The notes: a model not told the origin generated them from the sequence alone. Shown: positions 15,537 to 23,464, counted from the stretch's first letter. The stretch is DNA of 33,352 nucleotides from Halalkalibacter alkalisediminis (GCF_028610705.1 NZ_JAQQWT010000005.1:69179-102530), one strand, 5' to 3'. Numbers and translations are program-made.

Positions 15537-16299
15537 TTACTCAACACCTTTCTTAGAATATACATTTGACTTCCCTCTCCAATAGATCTCACTTGGCAAA
15601 CCACCTCTTTGTAATAAACAGGAAATCCGCTCACTGATCATAATCCAAATTCAAGATAACTGTAATCAGACTATGGTATATAAACGTCCATATTACGAAA
15701 TCTAGTCATTAACTACCACTATCAGTAATATGATTCGAGTAAGCGGTTTCATATTTATTTGCCCGCCTAAAGTCTGTATGGATAAATGTGTTACATTTTA
15801 TTACATTTGGATACATATTTTAAGTCAGTTATATTTCATTTTTATTACTGTTTTCTTCACATGCTTGAAAATCCACATAAAAATTTGTTTAATATTACAT
15901 ATTTTCACGTTTTTCATTTGGTCTAAAACGATCATTCCATTATTTTGACTTTTTATGAACTAAGCTTTTCGAACTATTAATAATAAACGAAATCATTATG
16001 ATTTCTATCTGAATACCCATTTGTCTCCTGTTTCATCACTAGCATATGTTTAATAACGGTGTCGACTTTTGTCGAAAATGATTAATATTTTATTAATCTT
16101 GTTGTTTATTGTAAAATTCCCATCTACTAGTCATAGTTCCTTCGGTTTGATTGTAAAAAATTATGTATAACTGCCCCCCGAAAGACCATCCCTTTGTCCC
16201 AGTCATTCACTATATGATAGTCGTCGTTATCATAGACTGAATCGGTAACGGGTACTTTACAAATCAAAAAGACCTTTTACAAGCTAGTTCCACTAAAGT
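15537..16299. promoter_or_regulatory. Long AT-rich leader upstream of the capsule operon
   Basis: This 760-bp gap has no credible gene; a 72-codon plus-strand frame is low-complexity and lacks a binding site. It must carry the operon promoter, but I could not choose one. At 16062-16075 the inverted repeat TCGAC-TTTT-GTCGA includes TTTGTCGAA (16068-16076), an exact match to the Spo0A box consensus. That match is suggestive only, about 530 bp from capB. Confidence 0.4.
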
Positions 16300-16330
16300 A
16301 AAAAAGCCGCTCGATGGTTTAGAGAGGCTC
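16300..16330 (-). terminator. Terminator of the 77-residue protein gene
   Basis: On the minus strand AGCCTCTC pairs with GAGCGGCT (one mismatch) around a 9-base loop, followed by TTTTTT. Confidence 0.65.
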
Positions 16331-16392
16331 TTGATCTTATAAGAAGTTCCTTAATCAACGGGTAAGTTTCTCAGGCTCTAACTTTGAGCCGT

Positions 16393-16626
16393 TTATTCAT
16401 ATAAATTGGGGTGATGCTGATTTTGACAATGCGGGAAAGGACTCATATCTTGGATTGTACGATAATCATAATGTTTAAGAGCGAACTGTGAATGATACAT
16501 ATATTCCATGATGTAAACCTGATGACCATCTGCATTGCATAATATACCAGATGTTCCTGTACCATTAGTGAAAGAAATTCCTACGGGCTGCCCCATTAAA
16601 TGTCCAATTTTTTGTTGCCAATTCAA
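16393..16626 (-). CDS. Small protein of unknown function, 77 residues
   Basis: The best start is a TTG at 16626, six bases after a strong AGGGGGAG; the longer frame from 16662 would begin upstream of that site. The product starts MNWQQKIGHLMGQPVGISF and contains GTSGILCNADGHQVYIMEY, a pattern of short beta strands like a small barrel, then QFALKHYDY. Cys30 and Cys67 plus a His-rich tail (CQNQHHPN) are notable. There is no signal peptide or membrane helix. A terminator follows. The coding character is convincing and I believe similar small proteins exist in other Bacillaceae, but I know no function. Confidence 0.7.
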   Translation of the reverse strand: MNWQQKIGHLMGQPVGISFTNGTGTSGILCNADGHQVYIMEYMYHSQFALKHYDYRTIQDMSPFPHCQNQHHPNLYE

Positions 16627-16713
16627 ACAAATCTCCCCCTTCTCAAACACTCTATGTACCAAGGGAGATTAGGTGCTTGTAACAAATATCGGATGGTGAC
16701 ATAAACTACTATA

Positions 16714-16754
16714 AAAGCGGGAGAGTCGGCAAATTATGCCGACTCTCCCGCTTT
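16714..16754. terminator. Palindromic terminator, copy 2
   Basis: An 18-bp perfect stem (AAAGCGGGAGAGTCGGCA and complement) encloses AATTA. Core and loop equal those at 4869-4905, with compensating changes at the outer pairs. It follows the 24-residue peptide gene, and TTTTA on the minus strand supports termination. Confidence 0.75.
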
Positions 16755-16771
16755 GGTTCCACTAATGATAT

Positions 16772-16846
16772 TTAGGAAAAAAACACTGACAATGTAAGAG
16801 CCATTAAAGTAAAGATTCCTGGATTTTTAAGTTGAGTGTTTGTCAT
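16772..16846 (-). CDS. Tiny hydrophobic peptide, 24 residues
   Basis: An ATG at 16846 follows GGAGGTC at nine bases. The peptide begins MTNTQLKNPGIFTLMALTLS and ends VFFS. Residues 11-24 are hydrophobic, enough for a short membrane anchor. A good vegetative promoter lies just upstream and a hairpin terminator just downstream, so the unit has all parts of a gene despite its size. Function unknown. Confidence 0.6.
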   Translation of the reverse strand: MTNTQLKNPGIFTLMALTLSVFFS

Positions 16847-16888
16847 GTCGTATGACCTCCTAAAATGTAATCTCTTTTTGTTACATCC

Positions 16889-16917
16889 ATCATACCAAGC
16901 AAGAAAACATCTGTAAG
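16889..16917 (-). promoter_or_regulatory. Sigma-A-type promoter of the 24-residue peptide
   Basis: On the minus strand CTTACA, 17 bases, then TATGAT preceded by TGG (extended -10). The start codon is about 43 bases further. Confidence 0.6.
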
Positions 16918-17000
16918 GTAACACGTCAGGTTATGTAACAATAAATATATATTTAAAATACACCTTTTCATTTGGGTCGTGACTTGAAGGACGCAAACTC

Positions 17001-17138
17001 CTAATACTCTATTTCCTCAAAATCTTTTGGCTGAGGAACGGGCTGCTGCTTTTCTCTTACAGAACCTTCATTTGTCGTTTGAGGATCCTTTTCTCTTCCC
17101 TTAGCACCTTTGGCATTTGGCTTTGTTTGTTTTTTCAT
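17001..17138 (-). CDS. Small hydrophilic protein, 45 residues
   Basis: An ATG at 17138 follows AAAGGAG. The product starts MKKQTKPNAKGAKGREKDPQ and ends PKDFEEIEY: basic N-terminus, acidic C-terminus, no hydrophobic segment. Size and composition resemble minor small acid-soluble spore proteins, but no family signature is seen. A weak sigma-G-like pair (GCATG ... AATACTT, 17-base spacing) lies upstream. Function unknown. Confidence 0.55.
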   Translation of the reverse strand: MKKQTKPNAKGAKGREKDPQTTNEGSVREKQQPVPQPKDFEEIEY

Positions 17139-17364
17139 CGTGAAAACTCCTTTCCATTGGTTTTAAATGAATCTGCTCATTCTAAGTATTCCACCAAGAT
17201 TATCATTCATGCGTTGATTCCGGCTTCCATTTAGTTCCTAACGTGAAATAAGTCCTATTTTCCTCCGTTTTTTAAAGAAGTAAACCACAGATGATTTTTT
17301 AATCTTCTGGGAGTATTTAGGCACTCCAACCTAGCTGAAACACTCCATTTTCAGGTTTCATTGC

Positions 17365-17400
17365 AAAAAAAGGATCTAGCGCAACAAGTTGCGCTAGATC
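17365..17400 (-). terminator. Terminator of the acidic lipoprotein gene
   Basis: A perfect 13-bp stem (GATCTAGCGCAAC / GTTGCGCTAGATC) with a 2-base loop is followed by CTTTTTTT on the minus strand. Confidence 0.92.
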
Positions 17401-17421
17401 TCTCTCCTTGAAAAGACTTAA

Positions 17422-17706
17422 TTAATTTGTAGCTTCTTCTTCTTCTTCAGCGAACTCGTCGCCTGTTTCTTCGCCTTCTACATCTACATCAATTTCTTCT
17501 TCTGTATCGAATTCTTCATCATCTAATGCTGGCTCATCTGTAATGGGCTCATCCATTGGTGCTTCTTCCACTGGCGCTTCTTCCATCGCTGGATCTTCTA
17601 CTGCTGGATCTTCTAGCATTGGATCTTCCTCTGCAGGTGCTCCACATGCTGTGATTACTCCTAGTGATAAGACAGCTGCTGCTGTTGTCATTAAAAACTT
17701 TTTCAT
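17422..17706 (-). CDS. Acidic low-complexity lipoprotein, 94 residues
   Basis: The start is the ATG at 17706, eight bases after GGGGG; a TTG and an ATG just upstream crowd that site. The N-terminus MKKFLMTTAAAVLSLGVITAC is a lipoprotein signal with the lipidated cysteine at residue 21 (VITAC-G). All that follows is Asp/Glu/Pro/Ala-rich, with imperfect five-residue units (EDPAV, EDPAM, EEAPV, EEAPM), then an Asp/Glu tail. It should sit on the outer face of the membrane as a flexible negative chain. A TATAAT lies at 17782-17787 upstream. Function unknown; acid-rich surface chains suit alkaliphily (inference). Confidence 0.8.
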   Translation of the reverse strand: MKKFLMTTAAAVLSLGVITACGAPAEEDPMLEDPAVEDPAMEEAPVEEAPMDEPITDEPALDDEEFDTEEEIDVDVEGEETGDEFAEEEEEATN

Positions 17707-17888
17707 ATTCATTACCCCCAAATAATTATGTGACTAGCAGGTGTTTTCTCTCTGCTGTTAGTCTTTGTGTATCTTAACAAGATTATACTCGACCGTCTAT
17801 GAGTTGCGGTTGTTTTTGGTAATGTCTAACATTTATCACAAGCTATCTCATGTTTTCACACAACAATATCAAAACTCGTTACAAAAAT

Positions 17889-17921
17889 GAAAAACCTATC
17901 TCTTATTAGAAATAGGTTTTC
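17889..17921 (-). terminator. Terminator of the GGDEF-EAL gene
   Basis: On the minus strand AAAACCTATTTC pairs with GAGATAGGTTTT around a 6-base loop, followed by T-rich sequence. Confidence 0.8.
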
Positions 17922-17939
17922 ATATAGGTTGATCTGTAT

Positions 17940-19628
17940 TTAATGATTTAATTCATGCATCATTTTTTCACATTTGTCAAAAGGGACCGGCTTACTGAAT
18001 AAATAGCCTTGGGCTTGAAAACACCCTTCATTTCGAATCAGAGTCAACTGTTCTTCTGTCTCGACCCCTTCGCAGATAACAGATACACCTAAACTTTTAG
18101 CAAGAGCAATAATTAATTTAATAATGGCATCATTTTCTTTTGATGTTTTACGAACGAAGGATTGATCAATTTTCAATGTATCAATTGGGAATAAATTTAA
18201 CTGACTAAGAGAAGAGTAACCGGTCCCAAAGTCATCCAGTGACACTCTGATCCCACGTTCTTTTAAAGCAATCAGCTTGTTTCTAATTTCTTCTACATGT
18301 AAGATCGCCGTATTCTCTGTTACTTCTAGGCATAGCCTTGAAGGATCTAAACCAGATTGCGTTAAAGCTTGATTGACTCGCTCAATAAAATCTCTTCGCT
18401 TAAAAAACTCCCTTGAGATGTTCACAGAAATAACCAAGTTTTGATACCCTTGCTCATACCATGTCTGCCCTTGCATAAGCGCTCGATTCAACACCCATTC
18501 ATCCAGATCAGCAAGAATGCCAATCTCCTCAGCTAATGGCAAGAACACAGCTGGAGATAGTATGCCTCGATCCGGATGATTCCATCGAATTAAGGCCTCT
18601 ACTCCAAAAGGTCGATTCAAGTCCACATCGACTTGTAGCTGATAATACACCTCAAGTTGATCATCAGCTAAAGCCTCGAGCAATGAAGCTTCTAGTGATA
18701 GCTCATCAGCCGTTTTTTCATTCATTTTCGGGTCGTACACATGAACGTTATTTCGTCCTTCTTCCTTTGTATAAAACAGAGCCGTACCCGCATTTTTCAA
18801 TAAGGTCTCAACATCCGTTCCATGCTCGGGAAAAATGCTCATTCCCACACTCAGCGTCATATAAAAGGATTGGTCTCGAATAAAAAAAGGCATTCGAAAT
18901 TCATCAAAAAGCTTTTCTAACAGGATGGTTACTTCCTCATCTTGACTATGAGGTACGCTGATGGTAAATTCATCGCCTCCAAATCGGCTGACGAAGCCAT
19001 CCTCCCCAAACACATTTCTAATCCGGTTGGCCATTTCGATCAATAGCTCATCTCCAAATTGATGCCCAAAAGAATCATTTACTTTCTTAAAGCGATCAAA
19101 ATCAAGGAAAATCACAGCTAGCTTCTCGTTTGTTTCTTTTGCCACCTGCAAGCCAAGTTCTAATGATTCCGTATAGTGAATACGATTGGGCAATTGTGTC
19201 AACACATCATGATAAGCAAGGTGCTTCATGTTCTCTTCTTGATTTTTTCTAACTGTCATATCACGCAAAATACCAATATAATAGCTATCCTCTTCTTTTA
19301 AATTTTCCACTTTTGTGATTGTTATATAAGACCAAAATGGCTGACCGTTTTTACGAAGATTCAATAATTCACCGGTCCACGATCCATGCTCCTTCAAATT
19401 TTCCCACATCTCCATAAAGGTGGTTCGAGAGGTTTTCCCCGATTGAAGAATGTTAGGATTTTTGCCCTTAACCTCGCTAAAAACGTAGCCTGTGATCCGT
19501 TCAAACGCAGGATTGACAATGATAATTTCACGCCTGCTGTTAGTGATCATTAATCCATCATTCATATGGTTGAATAGGATCTCTACATTCTTTTCATTCT
19601 GAGCAAAACGTGTAAAAGCTTCGTACAT
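17940..19628 (-). CDS. PAS-GGDEF-EAL cyclic-di-GMP protein
   Basis: The 562-residue product has no membrane segment. A PAS domain with PAC tail covers about 13-127 (NHMNDGLMITN, NPAFERITGY, WSYITITKV). GGDEF spans about 135-300 with an intact RFGGDEF signature (site at 217-221). EAL spans about 310-560 with EALIRW (344-349), NISREFF, VTEN, DDFGTGYSS, KIDQSFV and EGVET. Both catalytic sites look complete, so it could make and degrade cyclic-di-GMP. The inhibitory RxxD site before GGDEF is not present (FGED at that place). It probably tunes motility or surface polymer production in response to a PAS-sensed signal. It stands alone between its terminator and fabZ. Confidence 0.93.
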   Translation of the reverse strand: MYEAFTRFAQNEKNVEILFNHMNDGLMITNSRREIIIVNPAFERITGYVFSEVKGKNPNILQSGKTSRTTFMEMWENLKEHGSWTGELLNLRKNGQPFWSYITITKVENLKEEDSYYIGILRDMTVRKNQEENMKHLAYHDVLTQLPNRIHYTESLELGLQVAKETNEKLAVIFLDFDRFKKVNDSFGHQFGDELLIEMANRIRNVFGEDGFVSRFGGDEFTISVPHSQDEEVTILLEKLFDEFRMPFFIRDQSFYMTLSVGMSIFPEHGTDVETLLKNAGTALFYTKEEGRNNVHVYDPKMNEKTADELSLEASLLEALADDQLEVYYQLQVDVDLNRPFGVEALIRWNHPDRGILSPAVFLPLAEEIGILADLDEWVLNRALMQGQTWYEQGYQNLVISVNISREFFKRRDFIERVNQALTQSGLDPSRLCLEVTENTAILHVEEIRNKLIALKERGIRVSLDDFGTGYSSLSQLNLFPIDTLKIDQSFVRKTSKENDAIIKLIIALAKSLGVSVICEGVETEEQLTLIRNEGCFQAQGYLFSKPVPFDKCEKMMHELNH

Positions 19629-19674
19629 TCCCGTTGGCCTCGCTTTCAGTTGTCGTACCTACGTTTGTTAGGGA

Positions 19675-20097
19675 TTAATTGATAGCAAAAGTAATATCTG
19701 TTTCACACGCAATCTCACCGTTTACTGTAGCAACCGCATGACCTTTTCCAATTGGACCTTTCACTCGAGTAATTTCAACTTCTAGTCGAAGCTGATCCCC
19801 AGGCTTGACCTGTTTTTTAAAGCGACAATTATCAATCCCCGCAAAAAACGCCAGTTTCCCACGATTCTCTTCTGGTTTCAAGATCGCCACAGCTCCAACT
19901 TGAGCAAGTGCTTCAACAATTAAAACACCTGGCATAACAGGGTATTCTGGAAAATGGCCATTAAAAAATTCTTCATTTGCTGTCACATTTTTAATGCCCA
20001 CAGCTCGCTTTTTATCCTCTACTTCTTCAATTCGATCGATTAGTAAAAAGGGATAGCGATGTGGTATGATTTCTTTAATTTCTTCAATAGTTAGCAT
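19675..20097 (-). CDS. fabZ: 3-hydroxyacyl-ACP dehydratase FabZ
   Basis: The start is the ATG at 20097 ([17 protein letters not shown]), eight bases after AAAGGA; the ATG nine bases upstream overlaps that site. The product is 140 residues, the usual size. The hot-dog fold signatures are [10 protein letters not shown] with the catalytic His and [20 protein letters not shown] with the catalytic Glu. It removes water from 3-hydroxyacyl-ACP in fatty acid elongation in the cytoplasm. Its own promoter lies upstream. Confidence 0.97.
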   Translation of the reverse strand: MLTIEEIKEIIPHRYPFLLIDRIEEVEDKKRAVGIKNVTANEEFFNGHFPEYPVMPGVLIVEALAQVGAVAILKPEENRGKLAFFAGIDNCRFKKQVKPGDQLRLEVEITRVKGPIGKGHAVATVNGEIACETDITFAIN

Positions 20098-20131
20098 GCC
20101 GTTCATCCTTTCAGATCACATTATTTTTTTC

Positions 20132-20137
20132 ATTATA
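20132..20137 (-). promoter_or_regulatory. -10 element of the fabZ promoter
   Basis: A perfect TATAAT on the minus strand about 35 bases before fabZ, with only a weak AT-rich -35 (TTAAAA at 18-base spacing). Confidence 0.5.
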
Positions 20138-20183
20138 TCACAATTTAAACCTTGATTTTAAAGAGGCTATGACATTTTAACCT

Positions 20184-20212
20184 AAAAAAAATCGAGACAA
20201 TTAATTGCCTCG
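20184..20212 (-). terminator. Terminator overlapping the end of the EpuA-like gene
   Basis: The stem CGAGGCAAT / ATTGTCTCG (one G-U pair) begins within the last codons, holds the stop codon in its centre, and is followed by eight T on the minus strand. Confidence 0.85.
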
Positions 20213-20779
20213 AATTATATCAACAATGTGATACCAGGTTTCTGGCCTAATCGCCTCACCAGGCTCTCCTCCACCAATCACACCATATCCAAACATCATA
20301 CCTAGAATTAAGCTGCCACCAATCAGCAAAAGGGAAATCAAAATTCGAAGCCAAATTGGAATTAAACGCAAACGTGGTTTTTTCTCACGCCGTTTTTCTC
20401 TCCTTTGCTCTCTCGTCTCCTCCTCTGATTCCTCAGAGACAGAGACTCCATCTTCCTCCATAATCTGCTCTGGCTGTTTTGCACCACTAGTCGATTCACC
20501 CAATTCTGCTTCCGCCTCAACGTGCACGTCATCGGCATCTTGATCAAGTTGGTCAAGTTCTTTTGCAGCAGCCATCGCCTCTTCATCAGACTGGGCTTCC
20601 TCGTCAAACTCCAGTTCCTCTTCTTCGAGTACGTCTTTTTCCTTAAAAGACATTTCCTCGTCACTCGAGATCGTTGCTTCGTTTTTCTCAGAGTTATCCT
20701 CTGTCGAAGGAAGATTGGTTTCTTCAGTCAGTTCTTTATCTGTATGTTGTTTTTCTTCGTTAGATTGTTTGTTGGTCAT
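20201..20779 (-). CDS. EpuA-like membrane protein (often labelled 'RNA polymerase subunit beta')
   Basis: The 192-residue product starts at an ATG behind GAGGAGAG. Residues 1-122 are a Glu/Asp-rich, probably disordered cytoplasmic region, 123-138 a basic patch (REQRREKRREKKPR) and 140-166 one membrane helix. The C-terminus ends FGYGVIGGGEPGEAIRPETW, then YHIVDIIRG, the signature of the EpuA family (PF11772). Automatic annotation calls such proteins DNA-directed RNA polymerase subunit beta, which is misleading: there is no polymerase domain. It follows flhP and precedes fabZ, as in related Bacillaceae. Exact role unknown. Confidence 0.8.
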   Translation of the reverse strand: MTNKQSNEEKQHTDKELTEETNLPSTEDNSEKNEATISSDEEMSFKEKDVLEEEELEFDEEAQSDEEAMAAAKELDQLDQDADDVHVEAEAELGESTSGAKQPEQIMEEDGVSVSEESEEETREQRREKRREKKPRLRLIPIWLRILISLLLIGGSLILGMMFGYGVIGGGEPGEAIRPETWYHIVDIIRGN

Positions 20780-20873
20780 CGTACTCTCCTCAAATCGGTA
20801 AACCTTATTTGATTTTAGTTGAAAAGACTTTTATTGTAAGTATTCGAAAAGGTATTACTTATGTTGTTGTCGG

Positions 20874-21108
20874 CCGTGAGTGGCAATGGCTTCACTCAGC
20901 TAGCGCGCCTTTCTGAGAAACCCGCTCAGAAAGGCTTAAAACATTGGCAGCCTGTTTTATCTCAAATGATAACAGAGCCTATTTTGGCGCCTTGGCGTTT
21001 ATCTTGCTTTAAAGGCCTGAGTGGCAATGCTTCACACGCTGCGCGCCTTTCTGAGAAACCCGCTCAGAAAGGCTTAAAACATTGGCAGCGGCTTCGCTCA
21101 TTGCTTCG
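20874..21108. repeat. Hairpin repeat family, array 1 (two units)
   Basis: Two units, 138 bp apart, each run GTGGCAATG...GCGCGCC, a hairpin (20908-20934; 21046-21072; stem CCTTTCTGAG / CTCAGAAAGG), then CTTAAAACATTGGCAG. The link between them holds GGCGCCTTGGCG and ATCTTGCTTTAAAGG. The last unit ends GGCTTCGCTCATTGCTTCG directly at the flhP terminator. Confidence 0.85.
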
Positions 21109-21112
21109 TTTC

Positions 21113-21142
21113 ATTAAAAAGGTGAAAACCAACCTTTTTAAT
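21113..21142 (-). terminator. Terminator of flhP
   Basis: An 11-bp stem (ATTAAAAAGGT / ACCTTTTTAAT) with an 8-base loop lies seven bases after the flhP stop. Confidence 0.7.
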
Positions 21143-21148
21143 AAAACT

Positions 21149-21988
21149 CTACCTCCTTAATCCGTTTACCAATCCTGACATTTCGTCTGACATTGAGATG
21201 GCTCTTGAGTTAAATTGGTAGAGGCGTTGTGTCATGATTAGTTCGTTCATTTCTCGTCCTAAGTCGACATTGGATCCTTCAAGTGCACCTTGTGCAATTC
21301 GGTTGCCTACTGCTACGTTTTCAAAGACGTCTGCTGCGGCGATTCCAAGGGCAGCAAAGTCTGGTAATCGGTAGAGATTGTCACCAATTGCATCAAGTAA
21401 TTGGGGCTTAAGTACTCTTGTTAAACCAAACTCGCCAACATTTTGCTGCGTTCCGTCTGTTTGCGTTACGAGCAACTGACCGGCTCCAGAGAGACTAATA
21501 GATTGGAAATGTAATGGAAGGTTAATCCGGTTTCCAGCGTTATTTAGAACAAAATCACCATTGCTTGTCACAATCGTTAATTGCTGCGGGTTATCCGGAT
21601 CTTCCGTTAAATAGAACGCACCATCACGCGTTAAACGCTCTGCTGGGTTACCGTTTTCCAACGTTTGAATTCGGAAAAAATGATTTTTCTCGGTAATGGC
21701 AAAATCCAACTCACGATCTGTTGTCATCAAAGGACCTTGCTCTAACCGAAGTGCGGTTTGGGCTATTTTCGCACCTGCACCCACACGTAAGCCGTTAGGT
21801 GTTAAACGGCCTCCTTCGTATTGTGATTTAGATTGATTATTCACTTGCTGAAAGAGTAAGTCCGAGAACGTTGCTTCCCGTCGCTTAAAACCAGTTGTAT
21901 TGGTATTCGCGATATTATGAGATATGGTGTCTAGCTTCCGTTGGAGCTGACCCATTGCCACTGATGCAGCAATCATCGATGTATTCAT
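21149..21988 (-). CDS. flhP: Flagellar rod/hook-type protein FlhP
   Basis: The start is the ATG at 21988, six bases after GAGGG; an ATG six bases upstream is too near that site. The product has 279 residues. It has the flagellar rod N-terminal motif (KLDTISHNIANTNTTGFKR) and C-terminal motif (GSNVDLGREMNELIMTQRLY), with an FlgG-like body between. FlhO and FlhP are the distal rod proteins in Bacillus, needed for hook assembly outside the membrane. Order mbl-flhO-flhP decides which is which. Repeat arrays lie on both sides. Confidence 0.92.
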   Translation of the reverse strand: MNTSMIAASVAMGQLQRKLDTISHNIANTNTTGFKRREATFSDLLFQQVNNQSKSQYEGGRLTPNGLRVGAGAKIAQTALRLEQGPLMTTDRELDFAITEKNHFFRIQTLENGNPAERLTRDGAFYLTEDPDNPQQLTIVTSNGDFVLNNAGNRINLPLHFQSISLSGAGQLLVTQTDGTQQNVGEFGLTRVLKPQLLDAIGDNLYRLPDFAALGIAAADVFENVAVGNRIAQGALEGSNVDLGREMNELIMTQRLYQFNSRAISMSDEMSGLVNGLRR

Positions 21989-22085
21989 TGTCATCCCTCA
22001 TTTATACTGTTGTTGGGCAATGGTTGGGTGTCGAATGCAGTGATTTATGGTTTGTTGGTTATTGGTTTTAGACTAGTAAACTTAA

Positions 22086-22463
22086 ACTGAGTGGCAATGG
22101 CTTCGCTCAGCTAGCGCGCCTTTTCGAGAAGTTCGCTCGAAAAGGCTTAAAACATTGGCAGCCTGTTGTGTTCTCGATTTTCAACAGAGCCTTATTAAGT
22201 GCCTTGGCGCTTATCTTGCTATTAAAGCCACGAATGGCAATGGCTTCGCACGCTGCGCGCCTTCCTGAGAAGTTCGCTCAGAAAGGCTTAAAACATTGGC
22301 AGCTATTTATTATTCGGTTTTTAACAGAGATTTATTAGGTGCCTTGGCGCTAATCTTGCTATAAAGGGCCACGAGTGGCAATGGCTACGCACGCTGCGCG
22401 CCTTTTCGAGAAGTTCGCTCGAAAAGGCTTAAAACATTGGCAGCGGCTTCGCTCATTGCTTCG
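22086..22463. repeat. Hairpin repeat family, array 2 (three units)
   Basis: Three units with a 141-bp period fill the flhO-flhP gap. Hairpins lie at 22119-22145 and 22401-22427 (stem CCTTTTCGAG / CTCGAAAAGG) and 22260-22286 (CCTTCCTGAG / CTCAGAAAGG, one mismatch). Links hold AACAGAG, GTGCCTTGGCGC and ATCTTGCTAT. The end at the flhO terminator is the same GGCTTCGCTCATTGCTTCG as in array 1. Confidence 0.88.
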
Positions 22464-22505
22464 AGAAAGTTAAAAAAGGTAAAACCATCCTTTTTTAACT
22501 TTCTC
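22463..22505 (-). terminator. Terminator of flhO
   Basis: A perfect 17-bp stem (GAGAAAGTTAAAAAAGG / CCTTTTTTAACTTTCTC) starts immediately after the flhO stop. Confidence 0.8.
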
Positions 22506-22506
22506 T

Positions 22507-23328
22507 CTAGCCAATACGCCCAATCTCATTAACGGCTTTTTCCATGCTTTGGTCGTAGGCTTGTAGGATTCTTTGGTTGGTTTCGAAGGCTCTGTAGGCA
22601 TTCATCATTTCGGTCATCGTTTGTGAGGCATCTACGTTTGAGCGTTCGAGGAAGCCTTGTTGCAGTTGATAGCTGATGGCTTCGTTGCCTACGGCTATTG
22701 GAAGGTTTCCTTCTCCCTCAAAACGTAAGAGACCGTTACCTTCTTTTACTAGTAGCATCGGGTCTTCTGCATAGACGACATTAAGCTGCGCTACTTGAGC
22801 TCCTGCGTCGTTTGTAATAAAGCCCGCTTCATTTACTCGGAATTCCTCATTCCCGACTTGAATTCGGTCACCATTTGTTCCAAGCACATAGTGCCCTTCA
22901 CTTGTGGTTAAGAAGCCGGCTCCATCAATGGTGAAGTTTCCGTTGCGCGAAAAGCGTAAATCCCCATTTTGGTTTTCAACGGTATAAAAGAGTGCTCCAG
23001 GACGTCCTGACTCCGTTTGCGGCATCACCCCTTGTAAAAGAGCGATGTCCGTATTGTTGCTCGTTTCCATTAGATCCCCTTGACGGAAGTTCGGCATACG
23101 TTCTTGGAGGTACACACCTGTCGTTAACTCCCCAATTGTTGGAGCTTGTCCATTTGGCATGCTAGTTGTACCCATTGCTTTGATCAACATATTAGGAAAA
23201 GCTCTTAGAGACGCTTGATCAGCTTTAAAACCCGGGGTATTTGCGTTAGCTAAATTGTTCGTTAACATTTCTTGGCGTTGCTGCTGTGCGATCATTCCCG
23301 CTGCAGCCCCGTACATTCCACGAAGCAT
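22507..23328 (-). CDS. flhO: Flagellar rod/hook-type protein FlhO
   Basis: The 273-residue product starts at an ATG behind GGAGGAA. The N-terminus MLRGMYGAAAGMIAQQQRQE and following NNLANANTPGFKAD are the flagellar rod signature; the C-terminus (ERSNVDASQTMTEMMNAYRAF) is the matching hook/rod end. Order after mbl is as in Bacillus subtilis. It is probably placed as part of the distal rod. A sigma-D-like promoter is visible upstream, fitting flagellar control. Confidence 0.92.
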   Translation of the reverse strand: MLRGMYGAAAGMIAQQQRQEMLTNNLANANTPGFKADQASLRAFPNMLIKAMGTTSMPNGQAPTIGELTTGVYLQERMPNFRQGDLMETSNNTDIALLQGVMPQTESGRPGALFYTVENQNGDLRFSRNGNFTIDGAGFLTTSEGHYVLGTNGDRIQVGNEEFRVNEAGFITNDAGAQVAQLNVVYAEDPMLLVKEGNGLLRFEGEGNLPIAVGNEAISYQLQQGFLERSNVDASQTMTEMMNAYRAFETNQRILQAYDQSMEKAVNEIGRIG

Positions 23329-23365
23329 GGACGTTCCTCCTCGGTTTCTCTCACTACCTATGTGT

Positions 23366-23392
23366 ATATCGACTAAAATTCAAAAATATGGA
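23366..23392 (-). promoter_or_regulatory. Possible sigma-D promoter of flhO
   Basis: On the minus strand GTCGATAT (7 of 8 bases of the sigma-D -10 GCCGATAT) lies 38 bases before the flhO start. The -35 at 15-base spacing, TCCA, is a poor match to TAAA. Confidence 0.45.
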
Positions 23393-23464
23393 ACTGGATG
23401 TTTCTGGTTTTGCTAAGGTCCATGGTGCCTGATTACAGGGAGTCAAACATATTGGTCCACTTAT

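Noticed and set aside
15730-15948. 72-codon plus-strand frame upstream of capB
   Set aside because: Low-complexity Ile/Phe-rich product of AT-rich DNA without a ribosome site.
20874-22463. CRISPR-like periodic palindromes
   Set aside because: The period is about 140 bp, links are similar to one another rather than unique spacers, and no cas genes are present.
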